A DNA stretch of 64,000 nucleotides. Origin: an uncultured Bacteroidales bacterium. GTDB taxonomy: Bacteria > Bacteroidota > Bacteroidia > Bacteroidales > F082. The position numbers and the translations under genes are program-made. Below, one piece after another: positions 53,601 to 62,110 of this stretch. The notes beneath the pieces were generated by a model, which ran no database searches, was not told the origin of the DNA, and saw only the letters and a list, made by a program, of their open reading frames with translations. The stretch is from the NCBI GenBank assembly GCA_905234275.1, contig CAJOHD010000008.1, positions 1-64,000 of the forward strand, written 5' to 3'. Position 1 is the first letter of the stretch. Every line of letters begins with the position of its first letter.

Positions 53601-55262
53601 AAAGAGCTGCAACCTACAGTGTTTGAAGACCTTATCGCTATGAATGCGCTCTATCGTCCGGGCCCGATGGATTACATTCCGAAGTTTATCGCGCGTAAGC
53701 AGGGCAGGGAGCCTATCGAATACGACTTCCCTGAGATGGAGAAATATCTCAAGGACACCTACGGGGTGACGGTGTATCAGGAGCAGGTGATGCTTCTGTC
53801 GCGACAGCTTGCAAACTTCACTCGCGGCGAGTCGGATACCCTGCGTAAAGCTATGGGTAAGAAGCAGATAGCGAAGATGATGGAGCTCAAGGACAAGTTT
53901 TTGAAACAGGGTCAGGAGCTCGGTCACGATGCTAAAACGCTTGAAAAGATTTGGAACGACTGGGAGAAATTCGCTTCGTACGCATTCAATAAATCTCATG
54001 CTACTTGCTATTCTTGGGTCGCGTATCAGACGGCTTATCTGAAAGCTCATTATCCGGCTGAGTTTATGGCCGCCGTGTTGAATTCGAGTATTCGTGACGC
54101 GGAAGAGGTTATCTTTATGCTTGACGAATGCAAGAGAATGAAAATCAACGTGTTGCCACCGAGCGTAAATAGGTCGGAATACAAGTTTACGGTCGACGAG
54201 CAAGGCAATATCTGCTATGGATTGGGCGGTATCAAAGGCATTGGCGAGGTTGCGGATGTCATCAAAGAAGAACGTGAGGCTAACGGCCGTTACACCAGTT
54301 TCGCTGATTTTATGGCGAGAGTGGGAGCTAAGAATCTCAACAGAAAAGTGTTGGAACAGCTGGCAAGAGCTGGTGCTTTCAGCGATTTTACAGAGCTTCA
54401 TCGCGCCGCTTATTTCTATATTGCTCCAGGCGAGAAGATTAATTTTATTGAGAAATCGATTAAGCAGGTCAACGCCAGCAACGAACGCAAGAACAATGCA
54501 CAGATAGATCTATTCGGAGAGCTTGAGGCTGCTGGTGGCGATGATTTGTTTAAGCTCGACATACCTGAATGTGAGCATTGGTCGAACATCAAAATGCTTG
54601 ATGAGGAAAAAGAAGCCATTGGTTTCTATCTGAGCTCGCATCCGCTCGACGCTTACGAATATACGATAAGATATTTCACCGATACTAAGCTTGAGAATCT
54701 GCAAAATATCATCGAAACGAAGAAAGGCACGACTATTCATATTGCAGGAATTGTTACAAGTTCAGCTGATATGACCACAAAGACTGGCAAGCCTTTTGGT
54801 AAGTATGTCATTGAGGATCAGACGGGTAGCTACGACTTTGCGCTGTTTGGCGAGACATATATGAAGTTTAAGCATCTTTTCGCCATGGGCACGCCGCTGA
54901 TGATTACCGGAATCGTTCAGGAACCTTATTACAACAGGGATTTGCCTGATGACAAAAAACGTCCGAATGAGCTGAAGGTGTTGGATGTGACACTTCTTGA
55001 AAATGTGTTTGAAAAATCAAAACGCGAAGCAAAATTTGTATTGGATATCAATAAGTTAGATTCTAAGAACGTTGGTGAGATTGTTGATATAATCAAATCA
55101 AATCCTGGTAATCAGCCATATTCGATACTTTTGGTCGACAAGGAGCACAATATGACTTGCTCGACGCATCCGGAGAAGGGTAAGATTAATGCGGAGGCTG
55201 TTTTTAAGAAAATGAACGATTATGCTGATTTGGTGACTTACGATTTATTAAAGGGGAATTAG
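50667..55262 (+). CDS. dnaE: DNA polymerase III alpha subunit with fused N-terminal exonuclease
   Basis: The protein has 1531 residues. Residues 1-185 are a DEDDh exonuclease (IFDTETTG, GHNINFD, AHNACADVEAT). After a charged linker comes the PHP domain (HLHVHSHFSILDGM, about 254). Then follow the polymerase core with PDIDVDF (D745, D747), SFNKSHATCYSWVAYQTAY-type fingers (YAFNKSHATCYSWVAYQ), a helix-hairpin-helix region and a C-terminal OB fold. It is the main replicative polymerase. Fused forms of this type are familiar from Bacteroidota, especially Flavobacteriia. Proofreading would then be built in rather than supplied by a separate epsilon subunit. Confidence 0.92.
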   Translation: MFLIFDTETTGLPLLKNAPLTNFDNWPRMVQIAWQLHDDLGNFVEAQNHIVRPDGFEIPINAKMVHGISTEYALEHGEPLTDVLNMFLEACKKAKYLVGHNINFDLSIVGCEFLRNRNENPLPNWKVVDTCTEKTANFCQFPGGSHGKFKFPKLIDFHKLLFGEDFSSAHNACADVEATARVFLECVRRGVLDNTDIPEGEEFFKKFREANPDVMKAAGIEIKPNYEVQEEQKVEVVKEEKPAETPEKPNEIKFTHLHVHSHFSILDGMSKIPDLVDKCLKYKMYAMALTDHGNMFGIKELADYSDKVNGKVKDKIKEQEAILKKEDSTEEEKAAANQEIEKLNGQFFKPIFGTEAYCAPVSIDKRDGRADRGWHLILLAKNKTGYKNLCKLASIAYTDGFYYNPRIDHSLLEKYHEGIIASSACLGGEVPQKIMNGDIKGAEETIMWFKSLFGDDYYLEVQRHKTDKPGGDQEVYARQVEVNKVIFELAKKTNTKVICTNDAHFVEEEHGEAHDRLICLSTGKDLDDPTRMHYTKQEWLKTPEEMYKIFSDIPEALANTMEIADKVETYSINSDPIMPEFDIPKEFGTVEEYKKKFTEEDLYNEFTRDEHGNEVMSREAGEKKIKKMGGYEKLYRIKLEADYLAKLAWEGAKMRYGDNLTDEQKERINFELHTMKSMGFPGYFLIVADYIRGAREELGVSVGPGRGSAAGSVVAYCLKITDVDPLKYDLLFERFLNPDRISLPDIDVDFDDDGRGKVLEWITHKYGKEKVAHIITYGTMAAKSAIQDVSRVQKIPLSEVATIKSFIPDRSFPDNIKDEKGKSPKVNLKNCYKYVPELKNLLNGDDENVSSMLTYASELEDTNRQVGIHACGVIIGADDLTKFAPVCTIKDKDTGEDVLVTQYDGHVVENVGLIKMDFLGLKTLTQIKDALANIKKTHGIDLDIDHIPIDDKETFELFSSGNTIGTFQFESAGMQKYLKELQPTVFEDLIAMNALYRPGPMDYIPKFIARKQGREPIEYDFPEMEKYLKDTYGVTVYQEQVMLLSRQLANFTRGESDTLRKAMGKKQIAKMMELKDKFLKQGQELGHDAKTLEKIWNDWEKFASYAFNKSHATCYSWVAYQTAYLKAHYPAEFMAAVLNSSIRDAEEVIFMLDECKRMKINVLPPSVNRSEYKFTVDEQGNICYGLGGIKGIGEVADVIKEEREANGRYTSFADFMARVGAKNLNRKVLEQLARAGAFSDFTELHRAAYFYIAPGEKINFIEKSIKQVNASNERKNNAQIDLFGELEAAGGDDLFKLDIPECEHWSNIKMLDEEKEAIGFYLSSHPLDAYEYTIRYFTDTKLENLQNIIETKKGTTIHIAGIVTSSADMTTKTGKPFGKYVIEDQTGSYDFALFGETYMKFKHLFAMGTPLMITGIVQEPYYNRDLPDDKKRPNELKVLDVTLLENVFEKSKREAKFVLDINKLDSKNVGEIVDIIKSNPGNQPYSILLVDKEHNMTCSTHPEKGKINAEAVFKKMNDYADLVTYDLLKGN

Positions 55263-55294
55263 TGGAGTTGTTATATTAAGTTGGAGTATTCAAT

Positions 55295-57052
55295 ATGAAA
55301 AGATTGTTTGTGTTTTTGAGTGTTTATATTTTTATTGTTTCATGTGGCAAACATGAAGATAATACTCGGTTACAGCGTTATCCTGATGAGGATCTTCTCC
55401 TTATTGATTCCATCATGCAGTATGCCCCTGACTCAGCACTGATGATTCTTGTTTCTGGCGAAGCATTATCTTCATCCGTCATTTCGAGCGAAGCGGAGCG
55501 GAGTCAAAAAATCTCATTAGCTTTCAACGAGAACTATTACCAACTTCTATTCTCAGAAGCCCTCTACAAAACTGACAATCCGCAATATAACCGCAGTGAA
55601 TTGCAAAATGCCATGCATTATTTTGACAGCCTTGCATTGCAATATCCTAAAGACGATGACATTGCGATGCTCTCCGCACGCTCCCATTACATGAACGGCG
55701 TGGGATATTACGAAGGCGAGAACGTCGTGGAGGCATGCACGGAGTATCTTCGCACTTTGGATATAATGGAAAGCCATTTCGATGTGGAGAAACTGACAGA
55801 TTATAAGGCGAAAATTATGGGATTGACATATACAAGACTTGGTGAATTGTTTTCTGACCAGTTTATGATTGATTATGCAATCGATTGTTTCAAAAAGTCA
55901 TTGTCATTCATAATAAAAGACCCTCACTCATCATTAAATATTGCTAATTTAAATTATAGAATTGGCCTTCAATATCATGAAAAAATGATCAATGACAGTG
56001 CGCGGTATTATTATAATAATGCCATAAAATACATATCTGATACGAACAATGTATTATATAGAGACTTGGTATCAAGCAACGCTCTATTGTTATATCTATC
56101 GGGATGTAGTTTGGATAGCATTATTCCTTGTTTTAACAACATATTAAGACAATCCGAAACACAAGAAGAAAAGTTAACACGAATGTTGACAATTGGTTGT
56201 TTATTTTATAAAGAAGGTATATATGATTCTGCTTGTATATATTTATCCAATGTTTTTCAGAAAAGTGACGTCATCTTATCAAAATTATTATCAGCTCAGC
56301 ACCTCAAATCTATATGTAATTTAAAAAATGATTTGATAAGTATGAAGATTTACACGGAGTTTTTAGCGGAATATACTATACGTAAATTTGACGACAAGGT
56401 TCAAGAGTCACAATTAAGCGCTCTATATAGTAATTATTTGATAAATCATGATACTCCATACAGTCCTGTTTTAAAAAACAATTCCCAATGGGCGCAATAT
56501 GTCACAATTATTTTGCTCTTTGCATTGATTGCTTTTGGTTTTATTATCATAAAATCAAGAAATAAGCACCATAAAGAGAACCAAAATTTAGTAGGTAATC
56601 TTAATACAATCAAAGCCGAGAATGACTATCTTAAAAAGGAACAAGAAAAATTGCTTTTTAAACCAATTAAAACAAACTCAGAGCAATATAAACACTTTAT
56701 TGAAGAGCCTATTTGCAAAAGAATCATAGAGACAATCCAATCAGAGCACATAACTTCAAGGGATAAGTATTATGATCACATGGATTGTGTAATGGATGAC
56801 GACATGTACGATTTATTGGAAGATGCTGTATGTAAGCATTATAACAATTTTAAAAAAACGCTTGTATTAAATGGCATAAAAAAGAAAAACGACCTTCATT
56901 TGTGCTATTTATATATGTTTGGATTCGATGACAATCAGATTGCCGTACTGAAAAGACGCGATTTTTCAACAATAAAAAAACAATCTAATAAGTTAGAGCG
57001 TATTCTTTGTACTGATAAAGAGCTTTCGGATTATATTGTTGATAATTTATAA
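55295..57052 (+). CDS. TPR/transmembrane lipoprotein-like regulator with C-terminal HTH-like domain
   Basis: The protein has 585 residues. It has a lipoprotein-type signal (IVSC17), TPR-like helices (about 80-390), one transmembrane segment (about 403-424, YVTIILLFALIAFGFIII), a short coiled coil, and a cytoplasmic C-terminal domain ending RRDFSTIKKQSNKLERIL. This plan is typical of Bacteroidales sensor-regulators that lie beside peptide or thiol-disulphide genes. Residues 62-74 are encoded by an in-frame palindromic element (55478-55515). The next genes encode a leader peptide and a TlpA-like protein, which it may regulate. Confidence 0.75.
   Translation: MKRLFVFLSVYIFIVSCGKHEDNTRLQRYPDEDLLLIDSIMQYAPDSALMILVSGEALSSSVISSEAERSQKISLAFNENYYQLLFSEALYKTDNPQYNRSELQNAMHYFDSLALQYPKDDDIAMLSARSHYMNGVGYYEGENVVEACTEYLRTLDIMESHFDVEKLTDYKAKIMGLTYTRLGELFSDQFMIDYAIDCFKKSLSFIIKDPHSSLNIANLNYRIGLQYHEKMINDSARYYYNNAIKYISDTNNVLYRDLVSSNALLLYLSGCSLDSIIPCFNNILRQSETQEEKLTRMLTIGCLFYKEGIYDSACIYLSNVFQKSDVILSKLLSAQHLKSICNLKNDLISMKIYTEFLAEYTIRKFDDKVQESQLSALYSNYLINHDTPYSPVLKNNSQWAQYVTIILLFALIAFGFIIIKSRNKHHKENQNLVGNLNTIKAENDYLKKEQEKLLFKPIKTNSEQYKHFIEEPICKRIIETIQSEHITSRDKYYDHMDCVMDDDMYDLLEDAVCKHYNNFKKTLVLNGIKKKNDLHLCYLYMFGFDDNQIAVLKRRDFSTIKKQSNKLERILCTDKELSDYIVDNL
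55478..55515 (+). repeat. palindromic element copy inside the TPR-regulator gene
   Basis: GTCATTTCGAGCGAAGCGGA followed by GCGGAGTCAAAAAATCTC, in frame with the gene; it encodes VISSEAERSQKIS. Confidence 0.8.
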
Positions 57053-57141
57053 ATAAAAGATTATCAATTTATTCCATTCCCATATAAAAAATTCAAGCAT
57101 TAATTCAAGCATAGTATTTAAATTTCTTTCAAATAATATTA

Positions 57142-57149
57142 TACTTTTG
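57142..57149 (+). promoter_or_regulatory. -7 promoter box of the leader ORF/TlpA-like gene
   Basis: TACTTTTG, three bases before the leader ORF at 57153. Two copies of AATTCAAGCAT lie 30-50 bases further upstream. Confidence 0.5.
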
Positions 57150-57152
57150 CAA

Positions 57153-57221
57153 ATGAATTTAAATCACAACAATATGCTCAAAAAAATTTTTATGCTAACC
57201 TATAAGTTATTTAAAATATGA
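57153..57221 (+). CDS. 22-residue leader ORF overlapping the TlpA-like gene
   Basis: ATG 57153 opens a frame (MNLNHNNMLKKIFMLTYKLF...) whose TGA (57219-57221) overlaps the ATG at 57218 in the ATGA form. This suggests translational coupling, like a leader peptide. The -7 box is three bases upstream, so the transcript would be nearly leaderless. Peptide function is unknown and it could be chance. Confidence 0.35.
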   Translation: MNLNHNNMLKKIFMLTYKLFKI

Positions 57222-58462
57222 GAACGATTCATAAAAAGCTATTTCTTTTACCATTGTTATTGCTATTTTTCTCAATACTTGTACTTCATGCTCAGAAAAA
57301 ATCCAATATTTTTACAACAATAAATGCAGAATACAAATATGGTAAATTGGCAAAAGAAGCCATCAAGAATTACAATTGGATTAACTTTGACATTGTTGTG
57401 CGCACGGAATTTAATGGTCAACACTTACCTGATTTAACATATAATATCAGCTATTATAATGAAAACAAGACATCGAAAGTGTTTTTTTTAGACCCATTTG
57501 GAAGATATTATATGACAGACAACAATTCTATTTATTTTGTTAATAATCAAGACTGTGAATTCTCTATATTTAATAAAAACAAAAACAGCGATTGGTATGA
57601 ATTGACGCGCTCTAATTATGAAGACAGAATCAGATATATGCCATATATTGAGAAACAAACACTTGATCCTTTATTTGGATCTCGCCACATAATACAACAT
57701 TATTGTAAAGATACAATCATAAATGGCAATTCATGTGTGGTGTTTTACGGGCATAGTATGAAATCTAAGCAATTAAATCCAAAGACAAATGAGTTCGATA
57801 TACCATCGCAGTATTATTGTATTACATGGGTCAATAAAGAAACAAGTATGGTCGACAGCGTTAATATATGGCAATTATATGATAAAGAACATGGTTCAGA
57901 AAATATTAAATATATAATAAAGAATATAAATCATGATAATAAGACGAATGATTATTCAATTACATTTGATCCGAATAATAAAAAATACAAACATTATTCA
58001 AAACATGATGAGAATAATCCTCCTTATAGTATGATCAATTCGCGCAATACAGAATTGTCAGCATCTTTATTGTCATACCCTTTGATAAGTTTATCAGGTG
58101 ATACAACTACTATGAATAATCACGAAGGGTGGATTCTCATTAATTTCTGGACTTTTGGATGTACCCCATGTTACGAACACATGGAAAAAATGCGCCAAGA
58201 AAAAGATTCTTTAGGGATGACCGTGCTGCAACAACACAGAATTACAGTTTTATGTATAAATCCTTACTCTAACAATTATGAAGCTTTACAGAAGATAGCA
58301 AATAAATATAATTTAAATGATTGTATTTATTCAGCAAAAGGTATCAATACACTAATAAACATTCCATATTTCCCAACGTATTATTTAATTTCTCCAGATA
58401 AAAAAAGTATTATAAAATACACATGGCTTGATGATTATTCAAACTTGTTATATATTAATTAG
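57218..58462 (+). CDS. secreted TlpA-like thiol-disulphide protein
   Basis: The protein has 414 residues with a signal peptide (ILVLHA-QK). About 270 residues of A/T-rich, Asn-rich sequence of unknown fold precede a thioredoxin-like domain with the redox motif CTPC (C315, C318) in NFWTFGCTPCYEHM, then YLISPDKK. It acts in the periplasm or outside. The N-terminal domain resembles the pattern of Bacteroidales proteins near TPR-regulators, but I cannot name it. No dedicated partner reductase is seen. Confidence 0.75.
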   Translation: MRTIHKKLFLLPLLLLFFSILVLHAQKKSNIFTTINAEYKYGKLAKEAIKNYNWINFDIVVRTEFNGQHLPDLTYNISYYNENKTSKVFFLDPFGRYYMTDNNSIYFVNNQDCEFSIFNKNKNSDWYELTRSNYEDRIRYMPYIEKQTLDPLFGSRHIIQHYCKDTIINGNSCVVFYGHSMKSKQLNPKTNEFDIPSQYYCITWVNKETSMVDSVNIWQLYDKEHGSENIKYIIKNINHDNKTNDYSITFDPNNKKYKHYSKHDENNPPYSMINSRNTELSASLLSYPLISLSGDTTTMNNHEGWILINFWTFGCTPCYEHMEKMRQEKDSLGMTVLQQHRITVLCINPYSNNYEALQKIANKYNLNDCIYSAKGINTLINIPYFPTYYLISPDKKSIIKYTWLDDYSNLLYIN

Positions 58463-58468
58463 AAGAAA

Positions 58469-58570
58469 ATGAACAAAAAAATTCTAAGTGTTATAATTTG
58501 TGTATTTATGCATGTTTTTGTACATGCACAAATATTAGATAGTGATAATGGGCCTATTTCTATACAATAA
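58469..58570 (+). CDS. 33-residue exported peptide or truncated gene
   Basis: ATG 58469 is six bases after the TlpA-like stop. The product is a clean signal peptide (MNKKILSVIICVFMHVFVHA) plus 13 mature residues (QILDSDNGPISIQ). In the same frame after the TAA, 16 further codons (KPTLNFYELGGISQNN) run to TAG 58621, so it may be a gene broken by a nonsense mutation, or a tiny secreted peptide. It lies in the TPR-regulator/TlpA locus. Confidence 0.5.
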   Translation: MNKKILSVIICVFMHVFVHAQILDSDNGPISIQ

Positions 58571-58621
58571 AAGCCAACACTCAATTTTTATGAACTTGGT
58601 GGCATAAGTCAAAATAATTAG

Positions 58622-58629
58622 TATCTTTG
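58622..58629 (+). promoter_or_regulatory. -7 promoter box of trxA
   Basis: TATCTTTG, 31 bases before ATG 58661. Confidence 0.75.
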
Positions 58630-58660
58630 CACCGTTAAATTACTAATTAAAATATTTATT

Positions 58661-58978
58661 ATGGCAGTACATATCACAGAACAGAACTTCGAGGAAGAAG
58701 TCTTGAAGTCGGAACTCCCAGTAATGGTTGACTTTGGCGCAACATGGTGCGGTCCTTGCCGCATGATTGCTCCTTATATGGATCAGATCTCTGACGAATA
58801 TGCCGGAAAGGCAAAAGTGGCAAAAGTCGACGTCGACGAATGCCCAGGTATCTCAGCAAAATATGGCATCAGAAACGTGCCTACAGTGTTGTTCTTCAAG
58901 AACGGCGAAGTCGCTGAGAAACACGTCGGAGGCGCTCCAAAAGCAGTGTTTGAGGAGAAACTTAAAAAGTTTATTTAA
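58661..58978 (+). CDS. trxA: thioredoxin
   Basis: The 105-residue protein is a standard thioredoxin: VDFGATWCGPCRMIAP with the CGPC redox pair, cis-proline in RNVPTVLFF and a C-terminal GGAPKAVFEEKLKKF. It is a cytoplasmic disulphide reductant. Its TAA is directly followed, in the same frame, by the TTG start of the DUF58 gene. Confidence 0.95.
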   Translation: MAVHITEQNFEEEVLKSELPVMVDFGATWCGPCRMIAPYMDQISDEYAGKAKVAKVDVDECPGISAKYGIRNVPTVLFFKNGEVAEKHVGGAPKAVFEEKLKKFI

Positions 58979-59902
58979 TTGGATAAAAGCAACATTGCAC
59001 CTCTTAGGAGTCTCGAGTTCCACGCCCGGCAGATTGTCGAGGGCTTCATCACGGGACTTCACAAGAGTCCGTTTCATGGGTTTTCAGTCGAGTTTGCGGA
59101 ACATCGCTTGTATAACACCGGCGAGCCGATCCGTAATATCGACTGGAAACTTTATGGACGAACCGAAAAACTGTTTGTGAAACGTTATGAGGAGGAGACC
59201 AACCTCCGTTGCCAGCTTGTGATTGACACAAGTTCGAGCATGTATTTCCCTGTAAAGCAAAAACTTGACTATCAGAATCCTAACAAGATGTGGTTTTCAG
59301 TTTACAGTGCCGCCTCTTTGATGGAGCTGATGCGCCGCCAGCGTGATGCTGTGGGCTTGGATTTGTTTGACGATGACATCACGATTCACACTGACGCGAA
59401 GCTTTCTCCAGTGCATATCAATATGATTTACAACGAGATGGAGAAGCTTTTGCTGCCTTACGATAAGAGTCAAAAACAAACAACCAATGCGACAGCCTGT
59501 CTGCATAAGATAGCCGAGATGACGCACAAACGCTCTCTGGTCATCATTTTTAGCGACATGATTGACAGCCTTGAGTCGCATGACGATTTGTTTGCAGCGC
59601 TTGAGCATCTGCGCTACAACAAACATGAGGTGGTGCTTTTCCATGTCCACGACGGTCTGCTCGAGCAGAAACTCGAGTTTGAGAACCGTCCATATCGTTT
59701 TGTCGACCTCGAATCAGGTGATGTCGTGAAACTCAACCCGACAGAGGTTAAGGAGAAATACGAGCAAATCATGAAGGCGCGTAAAGACGAGCTTTTGCGC
59801 CATTGTTACCAATACCAAATCGACTACGTTGAAGCTGACATCAACAAGCTGTATGACCAAGTGCTGACAGCTTATCTTATCAAAAGACAGAAATTGTATT
59901 AG
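58979..59902 (+). CDS. DUF58 protein
   Basis: The 307-residue DUF58/VWA-like protein contains RNIDWKLYGRTEKLFVKRYEEE, the core DUF58 motif, and DTSSSM, a metal-site-like DxSxS. It starts at TTG directly after the trxA stop in the same frame. No ATG is available before the conserved motif. DUF58 proteins usually work with a MoxR AAA+ ATPase, which is not in this window. The start without spacer implies coupling to trxA or low-level readthrough. Confidence 0.85.
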   Translation: MDKSNIAPLRSLEFHARQIVEGFITGLHKSPFHGFSVEFAEHRLYNTGEPIRNIDWKLYGRTEKLFVKRYEEETNLRCQLVIDTSSSMYFPVKQKLDYQNPNKMWFSVYSAASLMELMRRQRDAVGLDLFDDDITIHTDAKLSPVHINMIYNEMEKLLLPYDKSQKQTTNATACLHKIAEMTHKRSLVIIFSDMIDSLESHDDLFAALEHLRYNKHEVVLFHVHDGLLEQKLEFENRPYRFVDLESGDVVKLNPTEVKEKYEQIMKARKDELLRHCYQYQIDYVEADINKLYDQVLTAYLIKRQKLY

Positions 59903-59913
59903 TACTGATTGAG

Positions 59914-60006
59914 GGAGATTTCTCCGCTCCCTTCGGTCGGTCGAAATGACGTTCGGTCGTGCCGTCATTTCGACTGGAGCCGATAGGCGGAATGGAGAAA
60001 TCTCCT
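59914..60006. repeat. double palindromic element (possible bidirectional terminator)
   Basis: Two copies of the palindromic family face each other: GGAGATTTCTCC...TCGAAATGAC (59914-59950), then GTCATTTCGA...GGAGAAATCTCC. The whole is a long imperfect palindrome between two convergent genes. Confidence 0.8.
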
Positions 60007-60013
60007 AATATCT

Positions 60014-62110
60014 TTACAGTTTCCAAACCAGCTGAAGCTTCCCATCAGTCTTCACGTTTCCTTCAATCTTTTCCAAACCACTGCCAATCTCATTCACGTC
60101 ACTGTAAATCGTGCAGCCGATCTTGGCGTTTATAGCAAGCCTACATCGGAGCTTCACTTTCCCTAAAAGATAGATTCTCATACCTTTATGATAAAAACTG
60201 CCGATTGAGAATGAATTCAGGACATCATTTTCGTAAGCATAAACGGCGCCACTCTGACTGTCAAACAAAGCATATCTGAAAGCAAAGCTAAACGGTTGAT
60301 TTTCGGGATTGTACAATACATCTTGATATATCAGATATGATTTTGTCACGCCGGTGTTCTGCACATTGCTGACATTATATTCAACTCGGTTTTTCAATAT
60401 GAAATCGTTGCCGACAGGGTAGGTGATGTGAAACCGCAGCGACATCTTGCGTTCATGAATCAAATAACGCATGTAGGTGTTCTCACTCGGGCCGTTTTTC
60501 TCCTTGTCTCGGTATTTCAACTCAATGAAAAACAACGAATTACTGTTGATGTCATGGCTTATTTGTAGGTTGTATTCCTGACCGCGACTTGGTGCGTATG
60601 CGGAGTTTTTAAACCATTCTGACTCTGGGAAATCAGCGGTGGCGATAAGCTTCCATTTTGGCGCGAAAGTGATTGACGTCGAGAGGTAAAGACCTTTCTC
60701 ATTGCGTGTGTTGCTGCCTGATGCGAAGGCATTGCTATACAAATTCTGATATTTCTTGTCGTAATATCTGTAAAACACATCAAACTCAATGTATCCCGCG
60801 GGCTGCACCGATGTTCCGAACAAAACCGCAGGTGCTTTGTTGTCGCTCAATGCCGCCTCACCGTAAAACACCCATTTCTTCAGTACATAATAAAAGTCAA
60901 CTCCTTGATTTACAAGCGTTTTGCCTTTGAAGTAGAAAGTGTTGTACAATCTTGGCTCTGGAATCAAGGCACTGCTGAGAATGGTTTTGTGAATAGTGTA
61001 TCCAATTTGATAATTAGAGCCTTTGAAGCTGATGTTTCCTCCAAATAACTGTTGTGTAATTACATGACGATCAACGAGTTCACCGTATGTACGATGTAAT
61101 CCTGTTTGTTGCAGTGCTGTCACATGCTGTTCATCATCAGTGTTATCGTCGGCACTGAGATTAGCATCGACTTTTTTGTTGGAGTAAAACATTGTCAGCT
61201 CTAAGTTCTTGTAACCCAGTGTGGTAGCAGCACCACGCAGATAGCCTGTCTCGTTTGCCGATTTGGAAGCCCGAATCTTCTTGCTTTTCCTCAAGAGTGA
61301 GCCTCCGCTTGCCGCAAAAGCCATACCGGAGCCCAAGGTAAGTCCTTGTCCAAATGCAAGTTGATAGTCGCCAAGTGCAATTGTTTTCACATATTTCAAG
61401 TCTCTCATAAGAAAATGAAACGAGGCGTAATCTATTGTCTTATAAGCCTTTGAGCCAATCATTCTCTTGATTGAGTCATTGATTTTTGGTGTGAAAAGAT
61501 ATTCGCCTGGGTCTTTTTCCAGTGCAAAACCAGCCTCGATTTTCTCACGATAACTGAAGTTATACCTCAGATATAGTTTTTGTGGACTTCCAAGATATTT
61601 CTTGCTCGGATTTTTATACAAAATCGAATCGCTAACATCTTGATATCCGGCCTTTTTGTTAAAACATCGCTCGGTCTGGAATTGCGCCTGATGTTTGCCG
61701 TATTTTACCACATTTTTTAATCGTAGTTTCTCTTTTTCTTTAGGCCTTTCAAAACATATCAAGGGTTTCAGAATGTTGAAAGTCATCTCGTCAATGCCTT
61801 CAACAAATCTCAGTTCGTCAAAGTTGACAATGTCGCCAAAATCTTTTCTATATGAATTGATATTATCGACAATGAAGATGCTAACCAAATGTAACTCAAT
61901 GAGTTGATTTAATTCATCCGGGTTGTTGACATTGATTTTATTCTCACAAATGGTCCAATAGTTTTCGATAAGTTCGGTATAATCAAGATCTTTGTCCGAA
62001 TCGTCGATCATTCGTTCAATTTGGTCGATTATGATATCGTCTGTTATTGTATTTTGTGCAAAAATCAAACATGGCAACATTATTAATAAAGGTGTTAAAA
62101 ATCGTTTCAT
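60014..62110 (-). CDS. outer-membrane beta-barrel protein with helix-hairpin-helix part
   Basis: The 698-residue protein has a signal peptide (LIFA-QN). An N-terminal ComEA-like helix-hairpin-helix region (INVNNPDELNQLIELHLVS ... FVEGIDEMTFNIL) precedes a long beta-rich domain of alternating residues with many aromatic ends, typical of a 16-22-strand barrel. Such proteins are widespread in Bacteroidota with no known function. The start overlaps the next (upstream) gene's stop by four bases, so the two work together. Confidence 0.75.
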   Translation of the reverse strand: MKRFLTPLLIMLPCLIFAQNTITDDIIIDQIERMIDDSDKDLDYTELIENYWTICENKINVNNPDELNQLIELHLVSIFIVDNINSYRKDFGDIVNFDELRFVEGIDEMTFNILKPLICFERPKEKEKLRLKNVVKYGKHQAQFQTERCFNKKAGYQDVSDSILYKNPSKKYLGSPQKLYLRYNFSYREKIEAGFALEKDPGEYLFTPKINDSIKRMIGSKAYKTIDYASFHFLMRDLKYVKTIALGDYQLAFGQGLTLGSGMAFAASGGSLLRKSKKIRASKSANETGYLRGAATTLGYKNLELTMFYSNKKVDANLSADDNTDDEQHVTALQQTGLHRTYGELVDRHVITQQLFGGNISFKGSNYQIGYTIHKTILSSALIPEPRLYNTFYFKGKTLVNQGVDFYYVLKKWVFYGEAALSDNKAPAVLFGTSVQPAGYIEFDVFYRYYDKKYQNLYSNAFASGSNTRNEKGLYLSTSITFAPKWKLIATADFPESEWFKNSAYAPSRGQEYNLQISHDINSNSLFFIELKYRDKEKNGPSENTYMRYLIHERKMSLRFHITYPVGNDFILKNRVEYNVSNVQNTGVTKSYLIYQDVLYNPENQPFSFAFRYALFDSQSGAVYAYENDVLNSFSIGSFYHKGMRIYLLGKVKLRCRLAINAKIGCTIYSDVNEIGSGLEKIEGNVKTDGKLQLVWKL

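Noticed and set aside
53133..54401. 422-codon frame on the minus strand
   Set aside because: It is antisense to the polymerase core of dnaE, is rich in His, Arg and Leu as expected of shadow frames, and has no promoter.
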